Of a stretch of 64,000 nucleotides of DNA, positions 19,431 to 29,126 are shown in pieces. Made by a program: the position numbers and the translations under genes. The notes under the pieces are model-generated. The model was given only the letters and a program-made list of their open reading frames with translations, ran no database searches and was not told where the DNA came from. Numbering within the stretch: position 1 is the first letter of the stretch; every line of letters begins with the position of its first letter. The DNA comes from Croceibacterium ferulae. GTDB taxonomy: Bacteria; Pseudomonadota; Alphaproteobacteria; Sphingomonadales; Sphingomonadaceae. Location of the stretch: the NCBI RefSeq assembly GCF_003660445.1, contig NZ_QZVQ01000013.1, positions 1 through 64,000 on the forward strand, written 5' to 3'.

Positions 19431-20237
19431 TTAAAAGATTCGTGCGCCGACCCGGATTAAGTCACGTGGCTGGACATCGTCTCCGCGCTTTGCGTCGGTC
19501 GTGACTTCGTCGCCATCTTGTCCGGTGCGAGTTACACTCAACTTATTGCGAGCGCCCCTTGGAGTAAGGCCTCCAGCAAGGGCAACAGCCTGCTCCACGG
19601 TAAGCCCCGGCTCGATCGGGTAAGCGCCTGGATTTTTCACTTCACCAAGGATGAAGAAGGTGGGCGCGTCTGCCACCATAATGATCTCGTCAGGTTGCGC
19701 CAGACGATCGAGCTCGCCGGTCATGACGCCTAAAGCCGAGAGTTCTGTGCGATGCCCAGTTGCGTCTGTGATCTGGATGACACCAGAGCCTCTTCCCAGC
19801 TGCGCACCAGATCGGGCAAGGACATCTGTTAGTTTAAGACCGGTGCGATCCAAAATGTACTCACCCGGCCTCGCAACCGCGCCGAACACCGAGACCTTTC
19901 GGCTGCGATATTCTTGAACAAGCACATTGACGACAGGATCGACTAGAATACCCGCTGCCTGGAAGTTCGTAGCGAGCTTAGCGGAAATCTGGGCAGGGGA
20001 GAGACCACCCACCTGAACGTTGCCGAGCTCCGGCACGGGTATCTGACCATCTGTCGCAACTTGCACTACAGTGTTGTATGCCGTCGTGCCGTAAACAGAA
20101 ATGTTTAGGACGTCGCCACCACCAACTTGATAGACCGATTCCTGAGCAGCGGCGTTCTGAGCGACTGCCATGTTGCCGTGAATACCAGCAGCGGTAATCA
20201 TGATGCTTGCAATGGCTTGATGAACTCGGCGTCGCAT
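19431..20237 (-). CDS. Wza-type polysaccharide export protein
   Basis: 268 residues. An N-terminal signal peptide (IASIMITAAGIHGNMAVAQ) lacks a lipobox cysteine, so the protein is probably not acylated, unlike E. coli Wza. The Poly_export domain follows (YQVGGGDVLNISVYG, then PELGNVQVGGLSPAQI, then VDPVVNVLV), followed by SLBB-type repeats (SVFGAVARPGEYIL, then FFILGEVKNPGAYPIEPGLT). These proteins make the periplasmic and outer-membrane conduit for polymer. It is the first gene of the leftward export operon (Wza, Wzz, CpsD, BBP2), so the promoter should lie in 20238-20500. Confidence 0.9.
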   Translation of the reverse strand: MRRRVHQAIASIMITAAGIHGNMAVAQNAAAQESVYQVGGGDVLNISVYGTTAYNTVVQVATDGQIPVPELGNVQVGGLSPAQISAKLATNFQAAGILVDPVVNVLVQEYRSRKVSVFGAVARPGEYILDRTGLKLTDVLARSGAQLGRGSGVIQITDATGHRTELSALGVMTGELDRLAQPDEIIMVADAPTFFILGEVKNPGAYPIEPGLTVEQAVALAGGLTPRGARNKLSVTRTGQDGDEVTTDAKRGDDVQPRDLIRVGARIF

Positions 20238-20989
20238 CGTTTCTATTCCTCTTAGGCGCTAAGTCCGAACCATTGGTTTGGCGTGAGATAAGGTTGCGCC
20301 GGCCACCGGCGTACCTCCTGTAAAGCGGACTCCGGGCGATGGCTCCAATGCCGCTTGATACCGTGGTGCAGTGCACCACACAAGCCCGGTAGAGCTGCAT
20401 CCACTTCCGAGATGAGGCCCTTGGGTGATGTGTGCGCATATGGGGCAATGGAAAAGTGTTAGGAGATCTACACCGGTTGTTCAGAAGCACCACAATTCCG
20501 GTCGTTCAGAAATACCCGTTATCTCACGGCCTCATCCTCGTCTGCTTCAATCGAGGCCAAGTGGGGTGCTTAAACCGCAAAAAGGCGCCGAGCAAAGGCA
20601 GGGCGAGGAGGAAGAAAATCATATAGCGATATGATCCTGCGACCTGCCGGTGAAGGGACTTACTACCATCGACACCTAACAGCAGCGCAGCGGAAAGCAC
20701 CAGCCGATACAAAGCTGGTGCACAGCTTGCGGAAACAGACGGCGCCGTGGCAGGACAGGAGGCGCGCAACTCCGTAGTTTTTGGGACGATCGACGGCGTG
20801 TCCGATGAGGTGCCGCCGCAGTAGCGCTGCTGGTCATACTGGGATGTCCGGGTGCGCCGGCCGCCGGTAGTGAGCGGCGCAACCAATTGCATCGTTACCG
20901 TTGGTCTCGAGCACGTCGGGCCTCCGATGCTCTCGTTCGAGCAGGACTGGCGCAGCCTCCACATGTTGTTACCCCCTAGGCTCGGACTC
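20238..20989. other. Upstream region of the export operon; possible truncated membrane-protein tail
   Basis: About 750 bp between the Wza gene and the IS remnants. On the - strand a frame ending at 20524 contains a convincing membrane segment followed by a basic tail (YRYMIFFLLALPLLGAFLRFK), which looks like the 3' end of a membrane-protein gene cut off by the insertion at about 20990. Its family cannot be told; a lost polysaccharide gene is one guess. The rest should contain the promoter of the Wza operon. Confidence 0.35.
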
Positions 20990-21388
20990 ATTGATCACAG
21001 CCAAACGGTGGCGGCGATGCAGATGGCCGAGAAGAAGGTGTGGGGCATCGGTCATAGCGGGTGTGGAAAAGGCGCCAGTCCTTTAGGCGGCCAGACACGA
21101 TCTCGATCTTGTGGCGCCGCGGTAAAGCACGGTGTCGTGCGGGATCGGATCTCGCCGGTTCGCCCTAGAAGGGATGCACGCAGCTATTTTGCGATGGGGC
21201 AGGACGGCTCGGAACCAGTCTGCGTCACATCTCGGTCGCCGAGCAGAGTTTTGGCCCTTGGCCAGCGTATCAAGCATCAGGGCAGCGTCTTTGTAGTCGC
21301 TCAGCTGGCCTTGCTGAGCGCCATGATCAGAGGGCGCCCCTTGCCGTCGCACACGGCGTGAAGCTTGGAGTTCAGGCCGCCCTTGGTA
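20990..21388 (-). pseudogene. IS5-family transposase, 3' fragment
   Basis: Reading leftward in several frames gives TKGGLNSKLHAVCDGKGRPL, then QLSDYKDAALMLDTL, ADWFRAVLPHRKIAACIPSR, PIPHDTVLYR, and finally RLKDW-like and TRYDRC-like sequence (seen as TPAMTDAPHTFFSAICIAAT). These are consecutive C-terminal motifs of IS5-family DDE transposases, including the region of the catalytic glutamate. The N-terminal half is missing and at least three frameshifts are present. On its right the sequence changes abruptly near 21385 into an IS3-type orfB. Confidence 0.75.
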
Positions 21389-22024
21389 CACCCGCTTAGG
21401 ATTGGGCGCGGCGCGCCCAGACCTAGCGTCATGGCGGCGCGGCAATGCATGGACCCGGCAATAGCCGTGGGTAGGCAGATCGGCGGTCAGCGCCTGGATG
21501 TTACCGACCAGCTCGGCATCGGGCAGTGGCGCTTGCCCGCGCTGACGTGGCGGTGGTCGGTTGTGCATGGCCGACAAATGCTGCCGGCTGATGACTAGCG
21601 CCTCGGCCACGGCGCTCACCGATCATCTCCTTGCAGTACGATCGAGCGCAACAGCAGTTCTTCAGGCCTGCGCCCGGAACACGGCCTCACGCAGGATCTC
21701 GGCCTCCATCGTCTTCTTGCCCAGCAAGCGCTGCAGCTCGGCGATCTAGCCCTGGAGCGCGCGGTACTCAGACGCGGGCACCATCGCTCTGCCGGCACCA
21801 GCTGCGGTCAACGCCCCTTGAGCCAACAGCCCGCGCCAGGCGAAGATCTGGCTGCCGCTGATGCCGTGCTGACGGGCCACGAGTGACACGCTGATGCCCG
21901 GCAAGTACGTCTCCTCGCGGATCCGGACCTTTTCTTCCGGGAGCCAGCGCCTCCCGCGCTGAACCCCGGAAAGGACCTCGCCGACGTGGTACCGCCTGGT
22001 CGTATGCTCAGTCATGGGCCTCAC
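21385..22024 (-). pseudogene. IS3-family orfA/orfB remnant
   Basis: OrfA (21746-22024) begins MRPMTEHTTRRYHVGEVLSG and has a helix-turn-helix (GISVSLVARQHGISGSQIFAW) typical of IS3 orfA. After an in-frame TAG the frame continues IAELQRLLGKKTMEAEILRE, the usual leucine-zipper end. OrfB starts near 21619 (MSAVAEALVISRQHL) and runs through ALTADLPTHGYCRVHAL and PNPKRVY, where it stops being IS3. The integrase core with its DDE triad is absent. It is therefore a truncated, dead element fused to an IS5 fragment. Confidence 0.8.
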
Positions 22025-22358
22025 TCTTAACTAAGAGCGAGACCCTGTCAGGTCATTTGGGGCAGTCGCGCCAGCACTCGAGGAACCTTCAGCAAGTGCC
22101 GGATAGCAAACATCACATCGAGGTGATTTAAGCGTCGTACTTCGATCCTTGATAGTCGGCAGACGCGGCGAAAGCTTTGGTCTGGCTTACACGACCACAA
22201 GAGAACGCCTTGCTGATGCCCCACGGAGGTGCTGCCCGACTATCGAGTGGATGACCTTTTTTTCCTAAGGCGGTTTCCGGCTTACGTGAGTCAAAGGCGG
22301 ATTCCCCTGGGCGTGGTGATCTGGTTCAAGATGCTGGCTGGGAAGGAGGCCGGCATGG
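22025..22358. other. Intergenic between IS remnants
   Basis: About 330 bp without a gene. The left terminal inverted repeat of the IS630 element should lie here, just upstream of 22359, but I could not match it to the right end by eye. Confidence 0.35.
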
Positions 22359-23350
22359 ATGAGCAAGCCGTTGTCGATCGACCTACGGTCGCGGGCGCTG
22401 GCTGCGGTTGACGACGGGATGAGTTGTCGGGCTGCGGCGCGGCGGTTCGGGGTGGCCGTTGGAACAGTGATCCGCTGGCACGACCAGCGCCGCAGCACGG
22501 GTGGCTTTGCCGCCGAGGGGCAAGGCAGTGGTACGCGGTCGCGTCAGATCGAAGCGCATGCGCACACGAGCCGGACGCTGCACGAGGCGCGGCAGGACAT
22601 CACGCTGGACGAGCTTCGGCGCGCACTGGGCGAGGCGGGGGTGACCGTGGCGATCTCGACGCTGCACCGCTTCTTCGCCCGCCACGGGATCATGCGAAAA
22701 AAAGACCGGGCACGCGGTCGAGCAGGACCGTGCCGACGTCCTGAGCCAGCGCGAAGCATGGTTCGACCGCCAGCTCGATCTCGACCCTGCGCAGCTGGTC
22801 TTCATCGACGAGACCTGGACGGCGCCCATGTGACCCGCAGCCACGGCCGCTGCCGCCGAGGCGAGCGGCTGCGGATGGGCTTTCCGCACGGCCACCGCAA
22901 GACGATCACGCTGGCCGCCGGCCTGCGCATGTCCGGCATGGTCGCGCCCATGGTGCTCGACGGACCTATCAGCGGCGACTGGTTCGAAGCCTATGCGGCC
23001 AGATGCTCGTGCCCAGCCTCCAGCACGGCGGAGTCGTCATCATAGACAACCTGCCGAGCCACAAGCGCGCCAGCGTCCGCGACCTGATCGAGGCGGCCGG
23101 AGCCCGCCTCATGTTCCTCCCGCCCTACAGCCCCGATTTCAACCCGATCGAGAAGGCGTTCGCCCGCCTCAAGGCCATGCTCCGCAAGGCCGGCGAGCGA
23201 ACCGTATCCGGCTTATGGTCCCTCATCGGCGAGCTGGTCGATCTCTTCCAACCACAGGAGTGCGCCAACTACTTCAGCTTTTGCAGCTACGAACCAGACC
23301 AATCGGATACCGCTCTAGGGTCCAGACACAATCACCCGAGAAGCGGCTGA
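22359..23350 (+). pseudogene. IS630-family transposase with three frame changes
   Basis: The N-terminal helix-turn-helix region is intact (SCRAAARRFGVAVGTVIRW), followed by DITLDELRRALGEAGVTVAI. At a run of seven A (about 22698) the frame must move by +1 to continue as KKTGHAVEQDRADVLSQREAW and LVFIDETW, where D is a catalytic residue. It returns to the first frame near 22828 (VTRSHGRCRRGERLRMGFP) and changes again near 22998 to VVIIDNLPSHKRASV and PPYSPDFNPIEKAFARLK, which holds the second D and the E of the DDE triad. The first change may be programmed, as in some IS630 elements; the other two look like inactivating indels. Confidence 0.85.
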
Positions 23351-23579
23351 TCGTCAGTGACGTCGAGGCATAGCGTAGGATGTACGGCTTTTCAGAAGGC
23401 TTCCCCGCGGGCTCCTCGTTGCCGAAGAAGGCGACATAGCGTTCATAGGCGTTGATTTCGTCGTCGAGCCAGCAGTGGACGACCACCCCGTATTCTGGGC
23501 CACCCTGCTCAAGACCGGCATAGCGAACGGGAGTTCCAGGTGGCAGATATGGGCCTGACGCGACTTCATCTTCGGTCAT
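23274..23579 (-). CDS. Unknown protein, 3' end probably replaced by the IS630 element
   Basis: 101 residues. The first 75 form a compact-looking domain (PGTPVRYAGLEQGGPEYGVV, HCWLDDEINAYERYVAFFG, GKPSEKPYILRYASTSL). The last 25 residues are encoded by DNA that overlaps the 3' end of the IS630 element, so the natural C-terminus was probably lost or changed by the insertion. The ATG at 23579 is 26 bp from the end of the neighbouring IS5 transposase gene, so the gene is squeezed between two insertion sequences. No known domain is recognised. Confidence 0.5.
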   Translation of the reverse strand: MTEDEVASGPYLPPGTPVRYAGLEQGGPEYGVVVHCWLDDEINAYERYVAFFGNEEPAGKPSEKPYILRYASTSLTISRFSGDCVWTLERYPIGLVRSCKS

Positions 23580-23604
23580 GATCTTCTTTCATTCTTCAAC
23601 GCCG

Positions 23605-24380
23605 TCATAGCCAGAACGCGACTGCGGTAGCGAGGGCCACACCGGAGAGGAAGTTGGCAGCAAGCTTGTCGTAGCGGGTGGCAACACGGCGGAAGTCCTT
23701 GAGGCGGCAGAAGGCCTTTTCGATGAGGTTGCGGCCCGCATAGCGGTTCTTGTCGTAGCGGATGGCGTGCTTGCGGTTGCGCCGGCCCGGGATGACCGGG
23801 CCGGCACCGGCGTCGCGAGTCAGACGGCGCAGCCGGTCGGCGTCATAGCCCTTGTCGCCCAGCAGGTAGCGCATGCGCCCGGCGTGTTCGGGGAGGGCGG
23901 GCGCGGCCTTCACGTCGCTGACGTTGCCGCGCGTCAGCATCAACGCATAGGAGCGGCCGATAACGTCGGTGAGCGCGTGGACCTTGGTCGTCCAACCACC
24001 GCAGGAGCGGCCGATCGCCTGCGCCGAGCGCCCCCTTTTGCGCCAAATGCGGCACGCTGCGCCTTCACGTAGGTGCTGTCGATGGCGGTGCTCCTCGTCA
24101 CCGCGCCCGCGGCCACCAGCGCGTCCAGCAGCTTGAGCCAGAAGCCCCGGTGCGACCAGCGATTGAACCGGTTGTAGACCGTCGTCGAGGGCCCGTACTC
24201 GGCCGGGCAGTCGCACCAGCGACAGCCGACCTTTAACACATGTAGGATGCCGGAGATCACCCGCCGGTCGTCCACCCGTCGCGCTCCAGGCTGGTTCTTG
24301 AGCAGGTGCGGCTCGATCGCCGCCCATGCTTCGTCCGATAACCAGAATAGCGCCATGCCCAGCCTCCTGCGATTCACCAC
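23605..24380 (-). CDS. IS5-family transposase in two overlapping frames (probable programmed frameshift)
   Basis: Frame 1 (24380 or ATG at 24356 down to about 24030) gives LFWLSDEAWAAIEPHLLKNQ, VISGILHVLKVGCRWCDCP, STTVYNRFNRW and the first catalytic Asp in AIDSTYVKAQRAAFGAKGG. A slip of -1 at GCAAAAGGGGGCGC joins frame 2, RKRGRSAQAIGRSCGGWTTK, ALTDVIGRSYALMLTRGN, YLLGDKGYDAD (second Asp) and LIEKAFCRLKDFRRVATRYD (Glu). All motifs of an IS427-like IS5 transposase are present with only one frame change at a slippery run, so the copy may be active. Terminal repeats were not identified. Confidence 0.85.
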
Positions 24381-24791
24381 CGCAGTGAATCAGGAAAGCC
24401 GGTCCGCCTCAAGCCGCTGATTGAGTTTGAGCCCCAACGATCGGCTGCTTGTGTATCCGCTCGGCCGTCCTTTGCGAAGGAAAGCAGGGTGGTGGTTCAA
24501 AACGTTCTCAAAGTGACGGTCGCTTTTGGCCGCAGGCGGATCGGGACACGCACGCGCAACTACTTGCCGACTTGCAAGGCCGCAGAGGTCAGGAAAACTC
24601 TCCGCCCGTCATCACATCCGAAGCCTGGGGTCATACACTACTCGCTCTCTGTCAAAGGTCACCTGCGAGCTGGCAGGGCAATGACGGACCAAACTGAATC
24701 TGCCGTTGAGCGTAGTTGCAAAGGCATGTAGGCGCCGTGTCGCAGTCATGTGCGAGCTCGCATGGCGCTTTGGTTCGTCAGAGAAGGCTTT
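24381..24791. other. Upstream region of the pyruvyltransferase gene
   Basis: About 410 bp. It contains the right end of the IS5 element and presumably the promoter for the 24792-30278 genes. The short ORFs here have no motif. The IS5 insertion therefore lies immediately upstream of these genes and could influence their expression. Confidence 0.4.
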
Positions 24792-25793
24792 ATGGCAAAC
24801 AACACCAACGCGGTAGAGTCGCAGAAACATGAACTTCTATCTATGTATAGACGTCATGTTGGTATGGGTAGCTCGTACGCGCTTGTTGATTTTCCGGACC
24901 ATCCAAATGTTGGCGATAGCGCTATTTGGCTAGGGGAGATTGCCTTGCTGAAGAAAATCACTGGCCGATCTCCGAGGTACGTGTCGACGTACGCCAACTT
25001 CGATGCTGCTGCTTTTGAAGCAGCGTGTCCCAATGGGGTCTTGTTTATCCATGGTGGTGGAAACCTTGGCGATATCTGGCCTAGCCATCAGATTTTTCGC
25101 GAAGAGCTATTAGCTAGGTTCCCACAGCGGGAGATTGTCCAGCTTCCTCAATCTATCAAGTTTCGAGATGAAGCCGGTACAAAGCACTTTGCTCAATTAC
25201 TTGAGCGCCATCCGAATTTTACGCTCTACGTCCGAGATAACCCAAGTTATGAGTTTGCAAAGCTCAAATTTGCTTGCAAAGTCGATTTGATGCCGGACTC
25301 TGCGTTTGGTATGGGGCAACAACGTCGTAGCCCGGCTACGCGCGATGCTTTGCTACTCCTTCGTACCGACAGTGAGCGGGCAGGATATGACATGGCCCCA
25401 TTTGCGTCGATAAGGGAAGGTAAGATCGTCGACTGGCTGCAAGATTGTCCAAGGACGATTAGAGCGGCACGGGCCCGACGTCGATTAGTGAAGATAGTCT
25501 CAGGTGCAGATTCCAATGCACTGCGTGTACGATGGTACGAGTGGTTGGCAAATAGTCGCGTTAAACGCGGTATAGCTCAGCTATGTGAAGGCCAGATCGT
25601 GATCACAGATCGATTGCACGGCCACATACTGTGCGTGCTACTCGACATTCCGCACGTGGCTCTCGATAACGACTACGGAAAGGTCTCAAATTACATCAAT
25701 GCTTGGACCCACAAATATCCCAGTGTCAGGATCGCAAAATCTTCTGCGAGCGCATTGAAGGAATACAATGATGCTTTGATCAGAGCTCTATGA
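24792..25793 (+). CDS. Polysaccharide pyruvyl transferase family protein
   Basis: 333 residues from the ATG at 24792, preferred over the longer frame (24750) because GAGAAGG lies just upstream and homologues lack the extra leader. Family motifs are in order: NVGDSAIWLGE near the N-terminus, LFIHGGGNLGDIWP, IVQLPQSIKF, VRDNPSYEFAK, PDSAFGMG, and the C-terminal TDRLHGHILCVLL and ALDNDYGKVSNY. Members transfer a pyruvyl group from phosphoenolpyruvate to a sugar, giving acidic ketals, and act in the cytoplasm before flipping. Located just upstream of a Wzx flippase, GT25 and acyltransferase, it suggests a pyruvylated acidic exopolysaccharide. Confidence 0.9.
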   Translation: MANNTNAVESQKHELLSMYRRHVGMGSSYALVDFPDHPNVGDSAIWLGEIALLKKITGRSPRYVSTYANFDAAAFEAACPNGVLFIHGGGNLGDIWPSHQIFREELLARFPQREIVQLPQSIKFRDEAGTKHFAQLLERHPNFTLYVRDNPSYEFAKLKFACKVDLMPDSAFGMGQQRRSPATRDALLLLRTDSERAGYDMAPFASIREGKIVDWLQDCPRTIRAARARRRLVKIVSGADSNALRVRWYEWLANSRVKRGIAQLCEGQIVITDRLHGHILCVLLDIPHVALDNDYGKVSNYINAWTHKYPSVRIAKSSASALKEYNDALIRAL

Positions 25794-26001
25794 TTTACTC
25801 TCGATTTCCTTCAATACGCTGCTTTAGCTAAGCATTATAAATTACGAGTTGCTTCCCTGTAGCGTCAGGCGCCTCAACAGCGCTTTCTATGAAAGGCGTG
25901 ACGCTTGCCCCTTCAGCTGTGCAAGGATTCAGAACGGCGTGGCCTATAACAGACCTGAAGAACCAACAGCCGAAGCGAAGGCGAAGGCACCTGAAGCAAG
26001 C

Positions 26002-27474
26002 ATGAGCAGCAAACTACTGCGAGGCAGCGGCTGGATGGCTGCCGCACGAGCAGTCATTAATATTCTCGGATTTACTAGCACGATAGTTCTAGCTCGGTTT
26101 CTGAGCCCAAGTGACTTTGGACTTGTTGCACTTGCAACTACGGCACTGGCTATCATAAACTCTGTAACTGACATATCTCTCAACCAGGCACTGATACATC
26201 ACCGAGAGCCGACTGACTATCACTTCCATACTGCATGGACCCTGAGCGTTCTTCGCGGTTTGCTGTTGGGAATGCTGGTAGCCAGCCTCGGGTTACCGAT
26301 GTCTTGGTTCTATGACGATCCCCGGCTGCTTCCGATTATGCTAACGCTCGGTGCGTCGACCTTTCTCGCGGGGTTTGCAAATCCCCGCCGTGTGATGCTT
26401 GCGAAGCAACTCGTATTTTGGCAAGAGTTTTTGCTCACTGTCTCGCAAAGAGTTATAACAGTGGCTGTATCAATTGCCGTCGCAGTTGCATACGAAAGCT
26501 ACTGGGCCCTTGTGCTTGGCGTGATCTCTGGGCAGGTTGCAGCCATCGTTGTATCCTACACTTCGTTACCGTTTCGCCCGCGCTTCGCTCTTCGCCACGC
26601 GCGAGAGCTTTGGTCGTTTTCCATTTGGTTGACACTCGGGCAAGCGATGAGCACTATCAACTGGCGCTTCGACCAATTGCTAGTAGGAGCCTTGCTTGGC
26701 AAGGCGGCGCTTGGCTTCTACGCTGTAGGTGACAATCTTTCCCAAATTCCTTCCCGCGAGACCACCGCTCCGCTGACGAAGACCCTGTTTCCGGGGTTTA
26801 GCCGGATCGCGGATGATGCTCTTCGTTTACGTCAAGCTTACACCCGCGCGCAGTCAATTGTGACCGCGGTCGCCTTACCAGCTGGCGCGGGAGTTGCGCT
26901 AGTTGCGTCACCCCTTGTGGCACTAGCATTGGGGGAGCGCTGGGGACCGGTTGTTCCCATCATTGAAGCGCTTGCAACCATCTTTGCTCTACAGACATTT
27001 GGATCATTGGTTGCCCCTTTAGCCATGTCTTTGGGCGCTCCTCGTCTTCTATTTCGGCGCGATTTGCAGATGTTCTTTGTGCGCCTGCCGATTATCATCA
27101 CCGGCACCTTGCTGTTTGGGCTTACTGGGCTTGTGTATGCCCGCTGTCTGACGGGTGTTATAGCGACGGTCACGAACATGACGATCGTGCGCCGTTTAAT
27201 TGGCATACCGCTCGTGAACCAAGTTAGCGGGAGTGCGCGTACCCTTATCAGTGTGTCCATGATGGCGGGTGCAGTCGTTCTTGCGCAGCGAATGTTGGCA
27301 CTTCATGGTCAGCATACATCCATGATATTATCGCTCGGGATTTCCGCTGCGGTTGGAGCATTGACTTACATAAGCACGCTGCTGATTACCTGGCGATTAA
27401 TGGGCAGCCCTGCTGGACCTGAGGACGAGGCTATCAAGTTGGTCAGAAGAGTTATGACGCGGATTCAAGGGTAA
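26002..27474 (+). CDS. Wzx-type oligosaccharide flippase
   Basis: 490 residues from the ATG at 26002 (MSSKLLRGSGWMAAARAV), where homologues usually begin; the open frame continues upstream to a TTG at 25849, with a GTG at 25939, but that leader is charged and unlike the family. About 12-14 membrane segments, starting VINILGFTSTIVLARFLSPSDFGLVAL, the typical PST/Wzx opening. These MATE-like proteins move the undecaprenyl-linked repeat unit across the inner membrane. It follows the pyruvyltransferase gene and ends 7 bp before GT25, so these genes are probably co-transcribed. A second Wzx is at 61720. Confidence 0.9.
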   Translation: MSSKLLRGSGWMAAARAVINILGFTSTIVLARFLSPSDFGLVALATTALAIINSVTDISLNQALIHHREPTDYHFHTAWTLSVLRGLLLGMLVASLGLPMSWFYDDPRLLPIMLTLGASTFLAGFANPRRVMLAKQLVFWQEFLLTVSQRVITVAVSIAVAVAYESYWALVLGVISGQVAAIVVSYTSLPFRPRFALRHARELWSFSIWLTLGQAMSTINWRFDQLLVGALLGKAALGFYAVGDNLSQIPSRETTAPLTKTLFPGFSRIADDALRLRQAYTRAQSIVTAVALPAGAGVALVASPLVALALGERWGPVVPIIEALATIFALQTFGSLVAPLAMSLGAPRLLFRRDLQMFFVRLPIIITGTLLFGLTGLVYARCLTGVIATVTNMTIVRRLIGIPLVNQVSGSARTLISVSMMAGAVVLAQRMLALHGQHTSMILSLGISAAVGALTYISTLLITWRLMGSPAGPEDEAIKLVRRVMTRIQG

Positions 27475-27481
27475 TACTCAC

Positions 27482-28243
27482 ATGGCGGATATAACAGTGT
27501 ACGTCATCAGCATGAATAGTTCCATTGAGCGAAGACGACGGTTTTCGCACCATGCAGAGGGCTGCGGACTGAATTGGCATTTTTTCGATGCGCATACCCA
27601 ACTGGCAGAGGGGCTAGTGTATCTAGAGCAGCGTGCAATAGACAACCATGGTCGCCCTCTTACCGCAGGAGAGCTTGGCTGTTACTCTAGTCATTATAGC
27701 GTCTGGAAGCAGTTTCTTGAATCTGGTTGCGAACAATGTGTTGTTCTGGAAGACGACGTGATTGTAGATTGGGCTGGTGTCAGACTCTTGGTCAATAATA
27801 ATCTTGCCGACCGAGGTATCGAGTATTTACGGCTGTACCACAAACGCCCCGGACGGATGCAAACTTATGCCGCTGACTTCTCCCGAAGATCGTTGCACAT
27901 CGTGCAGCTCTTTGACAAAGCCTACGGGACTCAAGGATATATTATCACTAGGTCTTCTGCAGCGAGGTTTCTTGCGTCATTCAAGGACGTTGTCAGGCCG
28001 ATAGATGATCAGATGGATCGCTATTTTGCCCATGGGATTCGCAATCTCTCCATGTATCCATTTTTGCTAGTCGAAGAGAGCGTCTCATCCGAAATCGGTG
28101 CTAGCCGCTTTGAGAAGGATAAGGCCCCGTCGAAATCCATGCGTCAAGCGCGTTTGGATAGAAGGTCCCGCAACTATGCCTACCTGAGGAGTGTAGGTCA
28201 TTTGTTTGTGCAAAAGGCTTTAAGGCGCATAGGGTTCAGTTAA
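27482..28243 (+). CDS. Family 25 glycosyltransferase
   Basis: 253 residues. The N-terminus VYVISMNSSIERRRRF and the motif GELGCYSSHYSVWKQFLES followed by VVLEDDVIVDW are characteristic of GT25 (LPS beta-1,4-galactosyltransferase-type) enzymes; EDD is the metal and donor site. A second conserved part is YGTQGYIITRSSAARFL, then IDDQMDRYF. No membrane segment. It should add a hexose to the growing repeat unit in the cytoplasm; donor identity cannot be read from the sequence. It starts 7 bp after the flippase gene, consistent with an operon. Confidence 0.9.
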   Translation: MADITVYVISMNSSIERRRRFSHHAEGCGLNWHFFDAHTQLAEGLVYLEQRAIDNHGRPLTAGELGCYSSHYSVWKQFLESGCEQCVVLEDDVIVDWAGVRLLVNNNLADRGIEYLRLYHKRPGRMQTYAADFSRRSLHIVQLFDKAYGTQGYIITRSSAARFLASFKDVVRPIDDQMDRYFAHGIRNLSMYPFLLVEESVSSEIGASRFEKDKAPSKSMRQARLDRRSRNYAYLRSVGHLFVQKALRRIGFS

Positions 28244-29126
28244 CTGTAATGAGGCATGCAAAGTCGCAACACCCTCGAAAAGATTAAATTAGTTAGCTCC
28301 CGGGGTTGTCAGGGATAGGTTCGACGACAATCCGTCTACTCAGCAAGGATATGCCTTGTTGCAGTTTTTGAAACCGCGCGCCGGCAAGCGGTTGCAAAAA
28401 AGATCGCAAAGGTCAGTTTGCCAGCAAGACCGTGATTTGCAGAGCCCTGTCGGATCCTTCGCGATCAATGAGGGGGGTCGTCTTTGTAGCTCCTATATCT
28501 CAGAACGCGAGCAATTTGGTCTCACACAATGCTGAACGATCTTATTCCATGTCTTTGGCTTACTACTTACGGATAATCGGCGTCAAGACGGCTGTGGTGC
28601 CACAGCCAGTCTAGTAGAATGGTGAAAACTTGTAGTATCTATGAAAATGCTCGATTAGCTGGTGTTTGAAAGTTGCTAGGGAAAAGGTTCGGGTATGAGC
28701 GCTTGTCTACGGCCATTTGTCCGAGCTTCGCGACTTCTCTAACCGCATGGCGACTATGTGTGGGAGTGGAGGTCGCCTTTACATGACGGCGGCGATGAAC
28801 TAAATCAAGACATCTAAGTCGTGTCGGGAATGCAACTGCTTGCAGTCAATACTCCTAATCAGGCGAATGAAGATGCGCTATCAGGGCTGGCGACCGCAAT
28901 TGATATATTACGTAGGCCTGTTCTCTGCTGTGGGTGAGATACAACTTTCATTTTTCCGCTGCGTTGCTCTGATTTCCGCACTTGGCCGACAATGCCACTT
29001 CCCAGCGGGACGGCATTCTAGCCAAACGCTCCGTGGTGGCACAAAGCATCATCCGGCGCGGCGCCTTGCTACTTATGTACCCACATTGGATTTGATATTT
29101 TCTGAGCGCAGATGTAGCGGGCCCAG
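28244..29126. other. Long intergenic region, one possible gene remnant
   Basis: About 880 bp between GT25 and the acyltransferase. A + frame at 28432-28614 (60 codons from GTG) reads VVFVAPISQNASNLVSHNAE and AYYLRIIGVKTAVVPQPV, which has a Rossmann-like flavour and could be the end of a lost gene, but no family can be named. The rest has no readable coding signal. It separates the flippase operon from the acyltransferase gene, which would then need its own promoter. Confidence 0.35.
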
